12,052 bases of DNA from Schlesneria sp. (GTDB taxonomy: Bacteria; Planctomycetota; Planctomycetia; Planctomycetales; Planctomycetaceae), in NCBI GenBank assembly GCA_025353525.1, contig JANXOO010000786.1, positions 1 through 12,052 of the forward strand, in the 5' to 3' direction. This document shows positions 1 through 6,694 of the stretch, in pieces. Each line of letters begins with the position of its first letter. Within the stretch, counting starts at the first letter, position 1. Below the pieces are notes generated by a model, which worked only from the letters and a program-made list of their open reading frames with translations, was not told where the DNA came from and searched no databases. The position numbers and the translations under genes were made by a program.

Positions 1-48
1 GTGGTATCGGTTTTTCCTGAATCCCGTGTTGAATCGATCATGCCTTGA
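1..48 (+). CDS. Possible 3' end of an upstream gene (partial)
   Basis: Frame 1 is open from the first base of the window to a TGA at 46-48, giving the C-terminal tail VVSVFPESRVESIMP. Fifteen codons alone prove nothing. The stop is followed directly by a good terminator-like hairpin (48-82), which is what the end of a plus-strand gene would look like. No function can be given. It could equally be chance, because an open run this short is common. Confidence 0.35.
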   Translation: MVSVFPESRVESIMP

Positions 49-82
49 AACCACAGTGACTTGCTGAGTTACGGTGGTTTTT
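48..82 (+). terminator. Probable intrinsic terminator
   Basis: The arms 48-60 (AAACCACAGTGAC) and 68-80 (GTTACGGTGGTTT) pair over 13 positions with two mismatches around a 7-base loop. The 3' arm runs into five T residues (78-82). It lies immediately after the open frame that ends at 48, so it most likely ends that transcript. The U-tract is short, so efficiency is uncertain. Confidence 0.5.
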
Positions 83-423
83 GATCGTTTCTGGTTGACG
101 GGTGGCTGATTACAATCTTCAAATATATATCAACTACTTTATTAGTGGTATTTATCGACGAGAATTGCCTCCGAGTCGCCGGAAAATCGACAAACGGATG
201 AATTATGGAACCAAAGCACGGCAAAGTCGCCTACTCCTGTTCCCATTCGCTATACTTCGCGCGGCGGACTTTCGGAATGCTTTCACATTTGAAGATACCA
301 GCGGAACTTCTTACGCAGAAATATGTTCCGACGCCGATAGCTGGTCGTCGACATTCGATAAAGTCGACATCTTGGGGTGCGATCAGCCTGAATTGAGTGA
401 CGCCGGATTTTGAAAGGAGCGCC
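83..423. other. Intergenic stretch upstream of the LRR protein
   Basis: I see no convincing gene here. A GTG-initiated open frame (102-413, 103 codons) crosses it but has no ribosome binding site, no recognisable domain and an unlikely composition. An AT-rich patch at about 107-133 includes TACAAT (111-116) and a TTGACG (95-100), but the spacing between them does not make a standard promoter. The Shine-Dalgarno sequence of the next gene, AGGAG, is at 414-418. Confidence 0.4.
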
Positions 424-1041
424 ATGCTGGAAGGAATTGGGGCGGTCTCGATCTTTTTGGGAACGATTTTCGGAATCATCGGGTTCTGGTGGCTGATTGT
501 ACGCTTATTCAAAACCTGGCTCCGAAAAACTCCCCGGAGTCGACTGAGGGCCCCCATCATTTTTATTCTGGTTTCGTCATTGATGGTAGGACTGCCAATT
601 GCCATCAATTCTGCGTTAATTCGATTGATCCCGTTGGGCCCGTTGGAGACGATCGTCAACGGGGAGCGGCATATTACGCTGACGGACTGGAACCGACATG
701 ACTATTCAGTAGTCGCCATGAAAAATGACACGGTCGTTTTGCAAATGGCAAATGCTGATGTTTCCGACGATACCCTGCACCATTTGTCCGGAATGACAAA
801 ACTTCGAGAACTCGACCTGAACAATTCCCAGGTGACAGATGCAGGGCTGGCAATCGTCGCCGCCCTTCCCGCGTTACGCGATCTGCGGCTTGCACGAACA
901 AAAATTACCGACGACGGGTTTCGCCAGCATCTTTTCGCCAAAACTGGATTAATGAAGCTGGAACTCACCGGAACCAGTGTCGCATCCAAAACCGTACGTG
1001 AATGGAAAGCCGAGAATCAGGAACGTCAGGCGTTAAAATAG
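424..1041 (+). CDS. Membrane-anchored leucine-rich-repeat protein
   Basis: This 205-residue protein starts at ATG 424, which has AGGAG five bases upstream. A GTG at 397 in the same frame has no such site. Residues 6-28 and 43-66 are two hydrophobic helices separated by a basic stretch (RLFKTWLRKTPRSRLR), so the loop between them is probably cytoplasmic. The C-terminal half has two to three leucine-rich-repeat units: residues 124-145 around LRELDLNNSQVTDAGL, 149-170 around LRDLRLARTKITDDGF, and 175-185. The 'L.L..T.ITD.GF' pattern is the short LRR type very common in planctomycetes, where it usually serves protein binding. Three repeats are few for a stable LRR solenoid, so the fold may need a partner. 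No enzyme motif is visible and the role is unknown. It is followed by about 300 bases without a gene, so it is probably monocistronic. Confidence 0.8.
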   Translation: MLEGIGAVSIFLGTIFGIIGFWWLIVRLFKTWLRKTPRSRLRAPIIFILVSSLMVGLPIAINSALIRLIPLGPLETIVNGERHITLTDWNRHDYSVVAMKNDTVVLQMANADVSDDTLHHLSGMTKLRELDLNNSQVTDAGLAIVAALPALRDLRLARTKITDDGFRQHLFAKTGLMKLELTGTSVASKTVREWKAENQERQALK

Positions 1042-1336
1042 AAAGCTGCCCGCTATTCTGTCTGTTCGGAATTCCGACAAATCATGAAGATTTGATGAAT
1101 TTCGCGATACCATATCGCGTTCAATGACAATATATCTTATGACAGGCTGGCGCGAGGCCGCCTAAGAAACAACGTAAATTGTCCTTTGGAGCGTGAAAAA
1201 CGGACCTCGGACGACATTGTCGTACAGGGTTACCGACGACATCCACTGAAAAATGCATCGTTTTCCCGATTTGCGGGAACTTCAGCATGCAGAGATTGTC
1301 TAAACGATCTCACGATAACTGACGGGAGCCACAAAT
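1042..1336. other. Intergenic region with short palindromes ahead of the FHA gene
   Basis: No gene is visible. It holds three short dyads: TCGGAATTCCGA (1066-1077), CGCGATA-cca-TATCGCG (1103-1119) and ACGACATTGTCGT (1211-1223). None is followed by a T-run, so they look more like possible regulator sites or weak 3' hairpins than terminators. An AT-rich segment at 1124-1142 could hold a -10 element, but I find no matching -35. The FHA gene has GGGAG at 1324-1328, eight bases before its ATG. Confidence 0.35.
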
Positions 1337-3583
1337 ATGCCGATCAAAATCACGGTGACCGGACACCCCCAGGTCACGTTGAATGGCCACGAAATCACAA
1401 TTGGACGAGATCCACGTTGTCAAATATCCCTTCCACACGAAGAGGATCTCCTTCCGGTTCACGCTGTGATTCGTCCAGTCGGCGAGCGATGGCAAATTGC
1501 CGTCCACAAGCAAGCGATGCCTTGTCTTGCAAATTCCGAGGCGACCCGGTCACATTGGGTGACGCCGGGTGACGAGATTCGATTCACTGAGAACGGAGCC
1601 GTCTTCACGTTCCAGTCAGACGACGTCGACGACTTCATGCCCCAGGTTCCGGCGTTTGCGTCGGATCCCGGAGCACGAACCCCGTTGCCACCGATCGTCG
1701 TCCCGCCTGCCACAACCCCTCGAAATCAAAATCCTCCGACATCGGGGACAATTCCTGCCACCGGTCTCCCATTGTCCGGAACAATTCCAGCAGGCAAGTC
1801 GCCATCATCCGCCACGATCAAAACAACAGCGCCGTTGTCAGCAGATTCGATTCCGGAAAGGCGAGCGGCAGAAAATCAATTACCAAATGAAAGACCAGCG
1901 GGAGGGGGTCAAACCCCTTTTGTCGAAGACGAAAAAGGGGATCGACCCCGGCCAGTCGAGGACTCCGGGATAAACATTTCTGCCGCTCGCCTGATGAAGT
2001 CCCCTTCGTCAGCAACGATCAAGACAACCAGACCTCCCTCCTCAACAACAATTCCAACGACCAAACCACCGTCGTCCGCATCGATCAGGACAACGAAACC
2101 ACAGTCGTCTGCAACCATCAAGACGACCAAACCGCCTTCATCGGCAACGATCAGAACTGCGGATTCTGCGGCTGATGGCGCAAATGACCAATCGGGGACG
2201 ACAAACCGGTCAGATGCCGGTCGTGCGTCGACCGGACCGAAGCAATTGCGCAGTAGCGCCCGAATACCCGTTCGAGCACCTTCCGACGACGAAGTCGCCG
2301 AAGGTGCTCCCGTTCTTCAGCGACTCTCATCCTGGGACGATTCGTCGGATATGGGTGAACTGCTGCCAAAGCGAGGCCGATCGCGCGAACAGGCAGAGAT
2401 CAAATGGATTTTGATGGTCGTCGGACGAAGTTTCGCGGCTGGCGGAGTTCTGCTCGTCGTTTGGCTGGCAGGCAGTGCATTGATGAAATCACTCGGTTCA
2501 CCGGCCATGAGTACCCCTCCCCTTTCATCGATCACTTCATCAGCCGATTCAAACACCAACCCCTCCGCGCAGATTGCCATTCCGCCAGTCGTCGCTCCGG
2601 TTGCTCCCAAACCAAAGCCTGTTGCCGTTGTGCCACGGGAACCTGACGCCGTCGCGATGGAAGAGACGGATCGCGAAGAATCAGAGCCAATGGACCCGAT
2701 AACTGCCGAGGCGATGGGCGACGGATCCGAACATCCCGATTCAACCACCGGCAAATCGACTCTGCCTGACGAAGAGCTCGATAATGCACCGTTATCTCCC
2801 GTATTGCAGGCGACTCAGAACGGAGTCTATGCCGTCATCGCCGAGGACGATGAGGGGACGCGGCGAATTCGCATCGGTACCGCGTGGGCGGCAACCGAGC
2901 GGCATCTGGTGACAACAGCATCCATCGCACTCGCCGTGCAGGAGTATCAACAAGAAGGGTTGATTGCGTCAGTGGTACATCCGACTTCGAAGCAGTCCAT
3001 TCGCATTGAAAATGTCCGCACGCACAAGTTTTTTCGTGAGGGAGAAGATTCAATCGCGAAGGCGATTGAAAAAGGGAACGAAAAGATGGTGCTGTTGGCA
3101 CAAGCCGCGCAGGTTCGATTTGATTTGGGAGTTCTGGACATCGTCGATTCCGGGGAACTCGATAATGCCCTGCCATTCGTTGCCAGGTCGATGAAAACGT
3201 CGAAGGAGACGAAGTTCTCGATGGTTGGCTTTCCGTTTGACAGAGACGACGACTTCACCGACGCGTTTGATGTTGGAAAGCTGGCGTTGATCGGCTCGAA
3301 GAAATTTACGTCCAAACAAATACCGCAGAACAAGGAAATGGCGTTGACGATCCAGTTTGCTTCCGATTCCGATGATCGGGACTGGTCAGGAAGCCCGGTA
3401 TTGAATCGCGCCAACCAGGTGATCGGTGTCTACGCGCAACTCGCCGACCCCAAAATGCTCCTTAGCAAACGAAATCAGCCTGAACGAGCTGTTGTCTGGC
3501 TAGGTCGTTTGCACGATTTCGCGGCCGATGTCGAGAAGTTCGCCGAAAAGTCCGAGAAGGTTTTGACAAAACTTCACCAGTGA
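1337..3583 (+). CDS. FHA domain / transmembrane / trypsin-fold (probably inactive) protein
   Basis: This 748-residue protein has four parts. Residues 1-95 form an FHA domain, normally a phosphothreonine-binding module. The strand with the conserved Gly-Arg (G23-R24, ITIGRDPRCQISL) and the VHAVI motif (H42) are present, but the usual Ser-Arg before the His is replaced by Leu-Pro, so ligand binding may differ. Residues about 115-345 are a Pro/Ser/Thr-rich linker with an 11-residue repeat (five tandem copies at 221-275 and one at 154-164). Residues 357-383 are one transmembrane helix. Residues 384-490 are a second acidic, Pro-rich linker. Residues 495-725 resemble a trypsin/DegP-like beta-barrel: GTAWAA...VTTASIAL, FDLGVLDI (D596) and DWSGSPVLNRANQVIGV (S684). 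The position of the catalytic His reads Ser529, so protease activity is doubtful. The FHA domain should face the cytoplasm and the barrel the other side of the membrane, suggesting a signal-linked scaffold. The start has a good ribosome binding site (1324-1328). It is convergent with the next gene, 48 bases away. Confidence 0.8.
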   Translation: MPIKITVTGHPQVTLNGHEITIGRDPRCQISLPHEEDLLPVHAVIRPVGERWQIAVHKQAMPCLANSEATRSHWVTPGDEIRFTENGAVFTFQSDDVDDFMPQVPAFASDPGARTPLPPIVVPPATTPRNQNPPTSGTIPATGLPLSGTIPAGKSPSSATIKTTAPLSADSIPERRAAENQLPNERPAGGGQTPFVEDEKGDRPRPVEDSGINISAARLMKSPSSATIKTTRPPSSTTIPTTKPPSSASIRTTKPQSSATIKTTKPPSSATIRTADSAADGANDQSGTTNRSDAGRASTGPKQLRSSARIPVRAPSDDEVAEGAPVLQRLSSWDDSSDMGELLPKRGRSREQAEIKWILMVVGRSFAAGGVLLVVWLAGSALMKSLGSPAMSTPPLSSITSSADSNTNPSAQIAIPPVVAPVAPKPKPVAVVPREPDAVAMEETDREESEPMDPITAEAMGDGSEHPDSTTGKSTLPDEELDNAPLSPVLQATQNGVYAVIAEDDEGTRRIRIGTAWAATERHLVTTASIALAVQEYQQEGLIASVVHPTSKQSIRIENVRTHKFFREGEDSIAKAIEKGNEKMVLLAQAAQVRFDLGVLDIVDSGELDNALPFVARSMKTSKETKFSMVGFPFDRDDDFTDAFDVGKLALIGSKKFTSKQIPQNKEMALTIQFASDSDDRDWSGSPVLNRANQVIGVYAQLADPKMLLSKRNQPERAVVWLGRLHDFAADVEKFAEKSEKVLTKLHQ
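1905..1949. repeat. Palindromic (REP-like) element inside the FHA coding sequence
   Basis: The arms 1905-1924 (GGGGTC..CCCCTTTTGTC) and 1928-1949 (GACGAAAAAGGGG..GACCCC) are near-perfect inverted complements around the loop GAA, giving a stem of about 20 base pairs. It is read in frame as roughly residues 190-204 (QTPFVEDEKGDRPRP), a charged patch unlike the surrounding Ser/Thr/Pro linker. It lies between the isolated copy of the 11-residue repeat (1796-1828) and the tandem array (1997-2161). A palindrome in a coding gene recalls the in-frame palindromic elements known from Rickettsia genes. Whether it belongs to a dispersed family here needs a genome search. Confidence 0.6.
1997..2161 (+). 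repeat. Tandem 33-bp coding repeat (11 residues x 5)
   Basis: Five consecutive units encode KSPSSATIKTT, RPPSSTTIPTT, KPPSSASIRTT, KPQSSATIKTT and KPPSSATIRTA. A sixth, separate unit at 1796-1828 encodes KSPSSATIKTT, identical in protein to the first array unit but with about seven synonymous third-base changes. The repeat was therefore duplicated some time ago and the protein sequence has been kept. The unit is rich in Ser/Thr and basic residues and could be a phosphorylation target or a flexible tether between the FHA domain and the membrane helix. Confidence 0.8.
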
Positions 3584-3631
3584 ATCGTCGACTTCTCTTC
3601 TGTTTGGTTCTTCAACCTTATCATTTTTGAT

Positions 3632-5266
3632 TCATTGACGGCGCGATGACAGTTCATCCCGGATTTTCCGGGCAATGTCGGCGACGATCACCGGGACATA
3701 GATAATCCCCGAATAATGGTCGGCAATCAGAATCATTTCGTGGTCCTTGTCGATTCTGGCAGCTTCCCGCAATTCCGTGGCATGTTGCGGTGGGACAACC
3801 TGGTCACGATTGGCTGTATAAAGCCAGGTGTTTCCCGGATCCATCCGGTGCGCCAATCGCAGAGGCTCGATCGGTGCCAGCAATTGCTTCAGTTTCTCAC
3901 CGGTAAAACCCGCTTTGGCCAGGTCGTCGCGCAGGCGTCCGGCTTCCCGCTGTCCATTCGCGACCAATTCGAAAAGATTGCCGCCGGAAACCATGATGTG
4001 AACCGTGGAAAATCCACGGTCGAGTCCCGCAGTTGTCGCCGTCACGAAACCTCCCAGACTGGTTCCCTGAATGCTGATCGAGCGAGCGTCAACGTGCGGC
4101 AACACGGCGACTGCATCGCGAGCCCGCCTTGCATCGGCGATCCCCTGTCTCATCACCGCGTCGATTAGCTCCGGGCGTGGCTCGGCATTCTCTGTTCGAC
4201 GGAGCCCGTACGTTGGAAGCTGAATCATGAATGCATGCAGTCCCTGTGCGTGCAGTGCCCTGGCGATCAGCCGCCCGACTTCCATTCGGGAACCCGACTC
4301 GTGAACGACGACGATGGCGGGTGCGTCAATCACTTCGTCCCGTTCGTTCTTTGCCGAATACCATTCCAGGGCGACCAGATCGTTCGTCGCAACTCCGGTC
4401 GGTCTTGGCGACGGGAAGCGTACAATCGAAGGATCGAGCGGATGAACGTTCGGCTTGACCGTGACATCAAACCTGGCCGGAGTCCAGACAAGTCCTTCCA
4501 AACACTGTTTCGCGTCGTCCGACGCCGCTTCTCCCGGATTGAGGGTGTCAATTGCCGGATACGTCTGAATTTCCTGCTCACCCCCGACCGGTTTGGCTGC
4601 CGGAACCGGGACAGCTACCAATCCGTTCACAAGGTTTCCAACGAACGGGACAATCTGTTTTTCGTACGAAACTTCTTCGCCGTTGCCATCCGATCCGTCA
4701 AATCGCTTCAGTAAGTTTCCGTCGCGTCCGTAAACGTACACAGCCGGAATCGAATCGAGTTTGATCCCGGTGAACAGATCCTCTGCCGCCGTGGTACTCA
4801 TTCGGTGCAATACGGCATTCTCGACTTGAGATCCAAGAAATTTAAGGACCCGTTCACGATAAAAAGCCGTCGGTTTGTTTTTGATTCCGGCATAGTCAAT
4901 ATTGAAAGAAACAGCGACGACATCGTTGGCAAACCGTTGCGAAAGTTCGATCAATTGCGGGAATTCATGCACACACGGCGTGCACGATGTCGACCAGACA
5001 TCGACAACGACAATCTTTCCGTGTTGCCCGGCAACCAGCGATTGAAGCTCGGACCAGTTCGCTTCGATCAGATCGACGTGGTTCGGAGGCGTTTCAGCAA
5101 CAACAACCGCTTGTGAGCGACTGTCTGTAGAAGAATCGACAACAGGCGACACAGCATCCGAGACATCGGGGCGAGTCGGGCGAACAGGCCGTGGCCGATC
5201 ACCTCCACCACAGCCGGCAGCAATAGCGATCAGGATCACGGATGAAATGTGACATCGTCCAGTCAT
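3632..5266 (-). CDS. Lipoprotein with TlpA-like thioredoxin domain fused to alpha/beta hydrolase
   Basis: This is a 544-residue protein. The N-terminus (SVILIAIAAGCGGG) is a lipoprotein signal with lipobox Cys19, so the mature protein should be membrane-tethered outside the cytoplasm. Residues 20-65 are a disordered Pro/Ser/Asp linker. Residues about 65-215 form a TlpA/AhpC-like thioredoxin domain: KIVVVDVWSTSCTPC with the redox pair C95-C98, and the cis-proline loop SIPAVYVYG at P174. Residues about 290-540 form an alpha/beta hydrolase of the dienelactone-hydrolase/peptidase-like type, with nucleophile elbow GTSLGG (S403), acid D488 in NRDQVVPP and base H517 in ADHYSG. Both active sites look intact. 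TlpA domains usually reduce or isomerise thiols, and the hydrolase should cleave an ester or peptide. The joint substrate is unknown. The ATG start has AGGG about nine bases upstream. A candidate promoter is at 5334-5362 and a repeated 14-mer lies in the leader. Confidence 0.82.
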   Translation of the reverse strand: MTGRCHISSVILIAIAAGCGGGDRPRPVRPTRPDVSDAVSPVVDSSTDSRSQAVVVAETPPNHVDLIEANWSELQSLVAGQHGKIVVVDVWSTSCTPCVHEFPQLIELSQRFANDVVAVSFNIDYAGIKNKPTAFYRERVLKFLGSQVENAVLHRMSTTAAEDLFTGIKLDSIPAVYVYGRDGNLLKRFDGSDGNGEEVSYEKQIVPFVGNLVNGLVAVPVPAAKPVGGEQEIQTYPAIDTLNPGEAASDDAKQCLEGLVWTPARFDVTVKPNVHPLDPSIVRFPSPRPTGVATNDLVALEWYSAKNERDEVIDAPAIVVVHESGSRMEVGRLIARALHAQGLHAFMIQLPTYGLRRTENAEPRPELIDAVMRQGIADARRARDAVAVLPHVDARSISIQGTSLGGFVTATTAGLDRGFSTVHIMVSGGNLFELVANGQREAGRLRDDLAKAGFTGEKLKQLLAPIEPLRLAHRMDPGNTWLYTANRDQVVPPQHATELREAARIDKDHEMILIADHYSGIIYVPVIVADIARKIRDELSSRRQ

Positions 5267-5275
5267 TTCGAAGCC

Positions 5276-5310
5276 CTGCTTTCGTAGATGGCGTCACTGC
5301 TTTCGTAGAT
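5276..5310. repeat. 14-bp direct repeat in the leader of the TlpA-hydrolase gene
   Basis: CTGCTTTCGTAGAT occurs at 5276-5289 and again at 5297-5310, a period of 21 bases or about two helical turns. On the minus strand both copies lie 10 to 45 bases upstream of the ATG at 5266, between the candidate promoter and the start. The inner copy supplies the AGGG-like ribosome binding site. It may be a small duplication or a pair of regulator sites. Confidence 0.6.
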
Positions 5311-5333
5311 CGTGGCATGGTGCCGTACCACCG

Positions 5334-5362
5334 AACATACGAACGTTTTTGCAATCATTCAA
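5334..5362 (-). promoter_or_regulatory. Candidate sigma-70-type promoter for the TlpA-hydrolase gene
   Basis: Read on the minus strand, TTGAAT (5357-5362) and TATGTT (5334-5339) are separated by exactly 17 bases. Each hexamer matches four of six consensus positions. Transcription would start near 5327, giving a leader of about 60 bases that contains both copies of the 14-bp repeat. Promoter matches of this quality are common by chance. Confidence 0.35.
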
Positions 5363-5456
5363 TCGATCGACGCTGAATCGGTCGCATTCTTTTCCTGTCG
5401 GAACCAATCCGTTACCCTTCGTCGATTCGTCCCTGCTCACCCGGATTCATTCAAAC

Positions 5457-5469
5457 GGAGATTGCGTTG
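5457..5469 (+). promoter_or_regulatory. Ribosome binding site that fixes a TTG start for xseA
   Basis: GGAG at 5457-5460 lies six bases before TTG 5467-5469. The next in-frame ATGs (5524 and 5539) fall inside the N-terminal OB-fold, so using either would delete conserved sequence. The TTG is therefore the likely start. Confidence 0.6.
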
Positions 5470-6693
5470 TCCACGGATTCAGAGGCCCCTACAAAAGCGT
5501 TGACTGTCAGTCAATTGACATCAATGCTGAAAGGGGTCATGGAAAGTTCGTTTCGGTTCGTTTGGGTCAGCGGAGAAATCTCGAACTTCAAACAGGCGAG
5601 TTCCGGGCATGTCTACTTCACGCTGAAAGACGAAGGCGCCCAACTGTCGGCAATCATGTGGCGGACGGCGGCGCAACGATTGAAGTTTCAATTGAAAGAC
5701 GGACTGAGGGTCCTTGCTGCAGGACCGATTCAGCTCTATGAAACCCGAGGTCAATATCAGATCATTGCGGAACAACTGGAACCGCAGGGAGTCGGCGCTC
5801 TCGAACTGGCGTTTCGTCAATTGCAGCGAAAACTCGACGCCGAAGGGCTTTTCAGCCAGGATCGGAAGCGGGAATTGCCGCTGTTTCCACGCCGAATTGC
5901 ACTCGTCACCAGTCCGACAGGCGCTGCCGTCAGGGACATGTTGCAAGTCATCACGCGGCGTTGGCCCAAGTCGAACGTGATTATCGTTCCGGTCCCCGTT
6001 CAGGGGTCCGAAGCGGCTCCGCAAATCGCCGCAGCATTGCGAGTCGTCCATTCGATATCGGATGTCGATGTCGTCATCTGCGGTCGAGGTGGCGGCAGTC
6101 TCGAAGACTTGTGGGCCTTCAACGAAGAAGTTGTCGCCAGGGCGATTTTCGACTGCCGGATTCCCGTCATCAGTGCTGTCGGGCACGAAATCGATGTGAC
6201 GATTGCCGATCTGGTCGCCGACAAACGAGCGCTCACGCCGAGCGAAGCAGCCGAGATTGTCGTACCGCTCGAGTCCGATGTCCGGATGCTGCTCGAACGC
6301 ATGAGGCAACAACTGACATCAGCACTGCAGTATCAGGCGCAGCGAGCCCGCCACCGGATCGAGCGGCTGGCGGAACATCCTCGCCTCGCACGACCACTCG
6401 ACCGAATTCGCGAACTGCAAACGCAAGTCGACCAACTCGACGAACGCATGCAGCGAGCGATCCGGCAACGACTCGACTCAAGTCGACAAATCGTCGGCAC
6501 GATTGCCGCGTCGCTGAATGCACTCAGCCCGCTCGCTGTTCTCGATCGGGGCTATTCGCTGACGAAACGGATGGCCGATGGCGACCTGATCCGGGACCTG
6601 ACCGCAGTCTCGGTCGGTGACCGGATTTCGACACTGTTGGCAAATGGCAGCCTGATCAGCGAAATCATCGCGATTGATCGAGATGAGCCGTGA
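5467..6693 (+). CDS. xseA: Exodeoxyribonuclease VII large subunit
   Basis: This 408-residue protein is the catalytic large subunit of exonuclease VII, which degrades single-stranded DNA from both ends to short oligonucleotides and acts in DNA repair in the cytoplasm. Residues about 10-105 form the N-terminal OB-fold (FVWVSGEISNFKQASSGHVYFTLKD) that binds single-stranded DNA. The catalytic core follows with family motifs: VTSPTGAAVRD (147-157), GRGGGSLEDLWAFN (206-219) and SAVGHEIDVTIADLVADKRA (236-255). Residues about 265-350 are a long Arg/Gln-rich coiled coil, where small subunits bind. The ending LDRGYSL... is also typical of the family. It is somewhat shorter than the E. coli protein, mainly in the coiled-coil part. 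No xseB small-subunit gene follows. The stop codon is one base from the end of the convergent oxidoreductase gene. Confidence 0.96.
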   Translation: MSTDSEAPTKALTVSQLTSMLKGVMESSFRFVWVSGEISNFKQASSGHVYFTLKDEGAQLSAIMWRTAAQRLKFQLKDGLRVLAAGPIQLYETRGQYQIIAEQLEPQGVGALELAFRQLQRKLDAEGLFSQDRKRELPLFPRRIALVTSPTGAAVRDMLQVITRRWPKSNVIIVPVPVQGSEAAPQIAAALRVVHSISDVDVVICGRGGGSLEDLWAFNEEVVARAIFDCRIPVISAVGHEIDVTIADLVADKRALTPSEAAEIVVPLESDVRMLLERMRQQLTSALQYQAQRARHRIERLAEHPRLARPLDRIRELQTQVDQLDERMQRAIRQRLDSSRQIVGTIAASLNALSPLAVLDRGYSLTKRMADGDLIRDLTAVSVGDRISTLLANGSLISEIIAIDRDEP

Positions 6694-6694
6694 T

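Noticed and set aside
102..413. 103-codon plus-strand frame upstream of the LRR gene
   Set aside because: GTG start without a ribosome binding site, no motif, unlikely composition, and it overlaps the Shine-Dalgarno region of the real gene.
5521..6312. 263-codon minus-strand frame opposite xseA
   Set aside because: Its length comes from the codon pattern of xseA on the other strand. It has no domain and low-plausibility composition.
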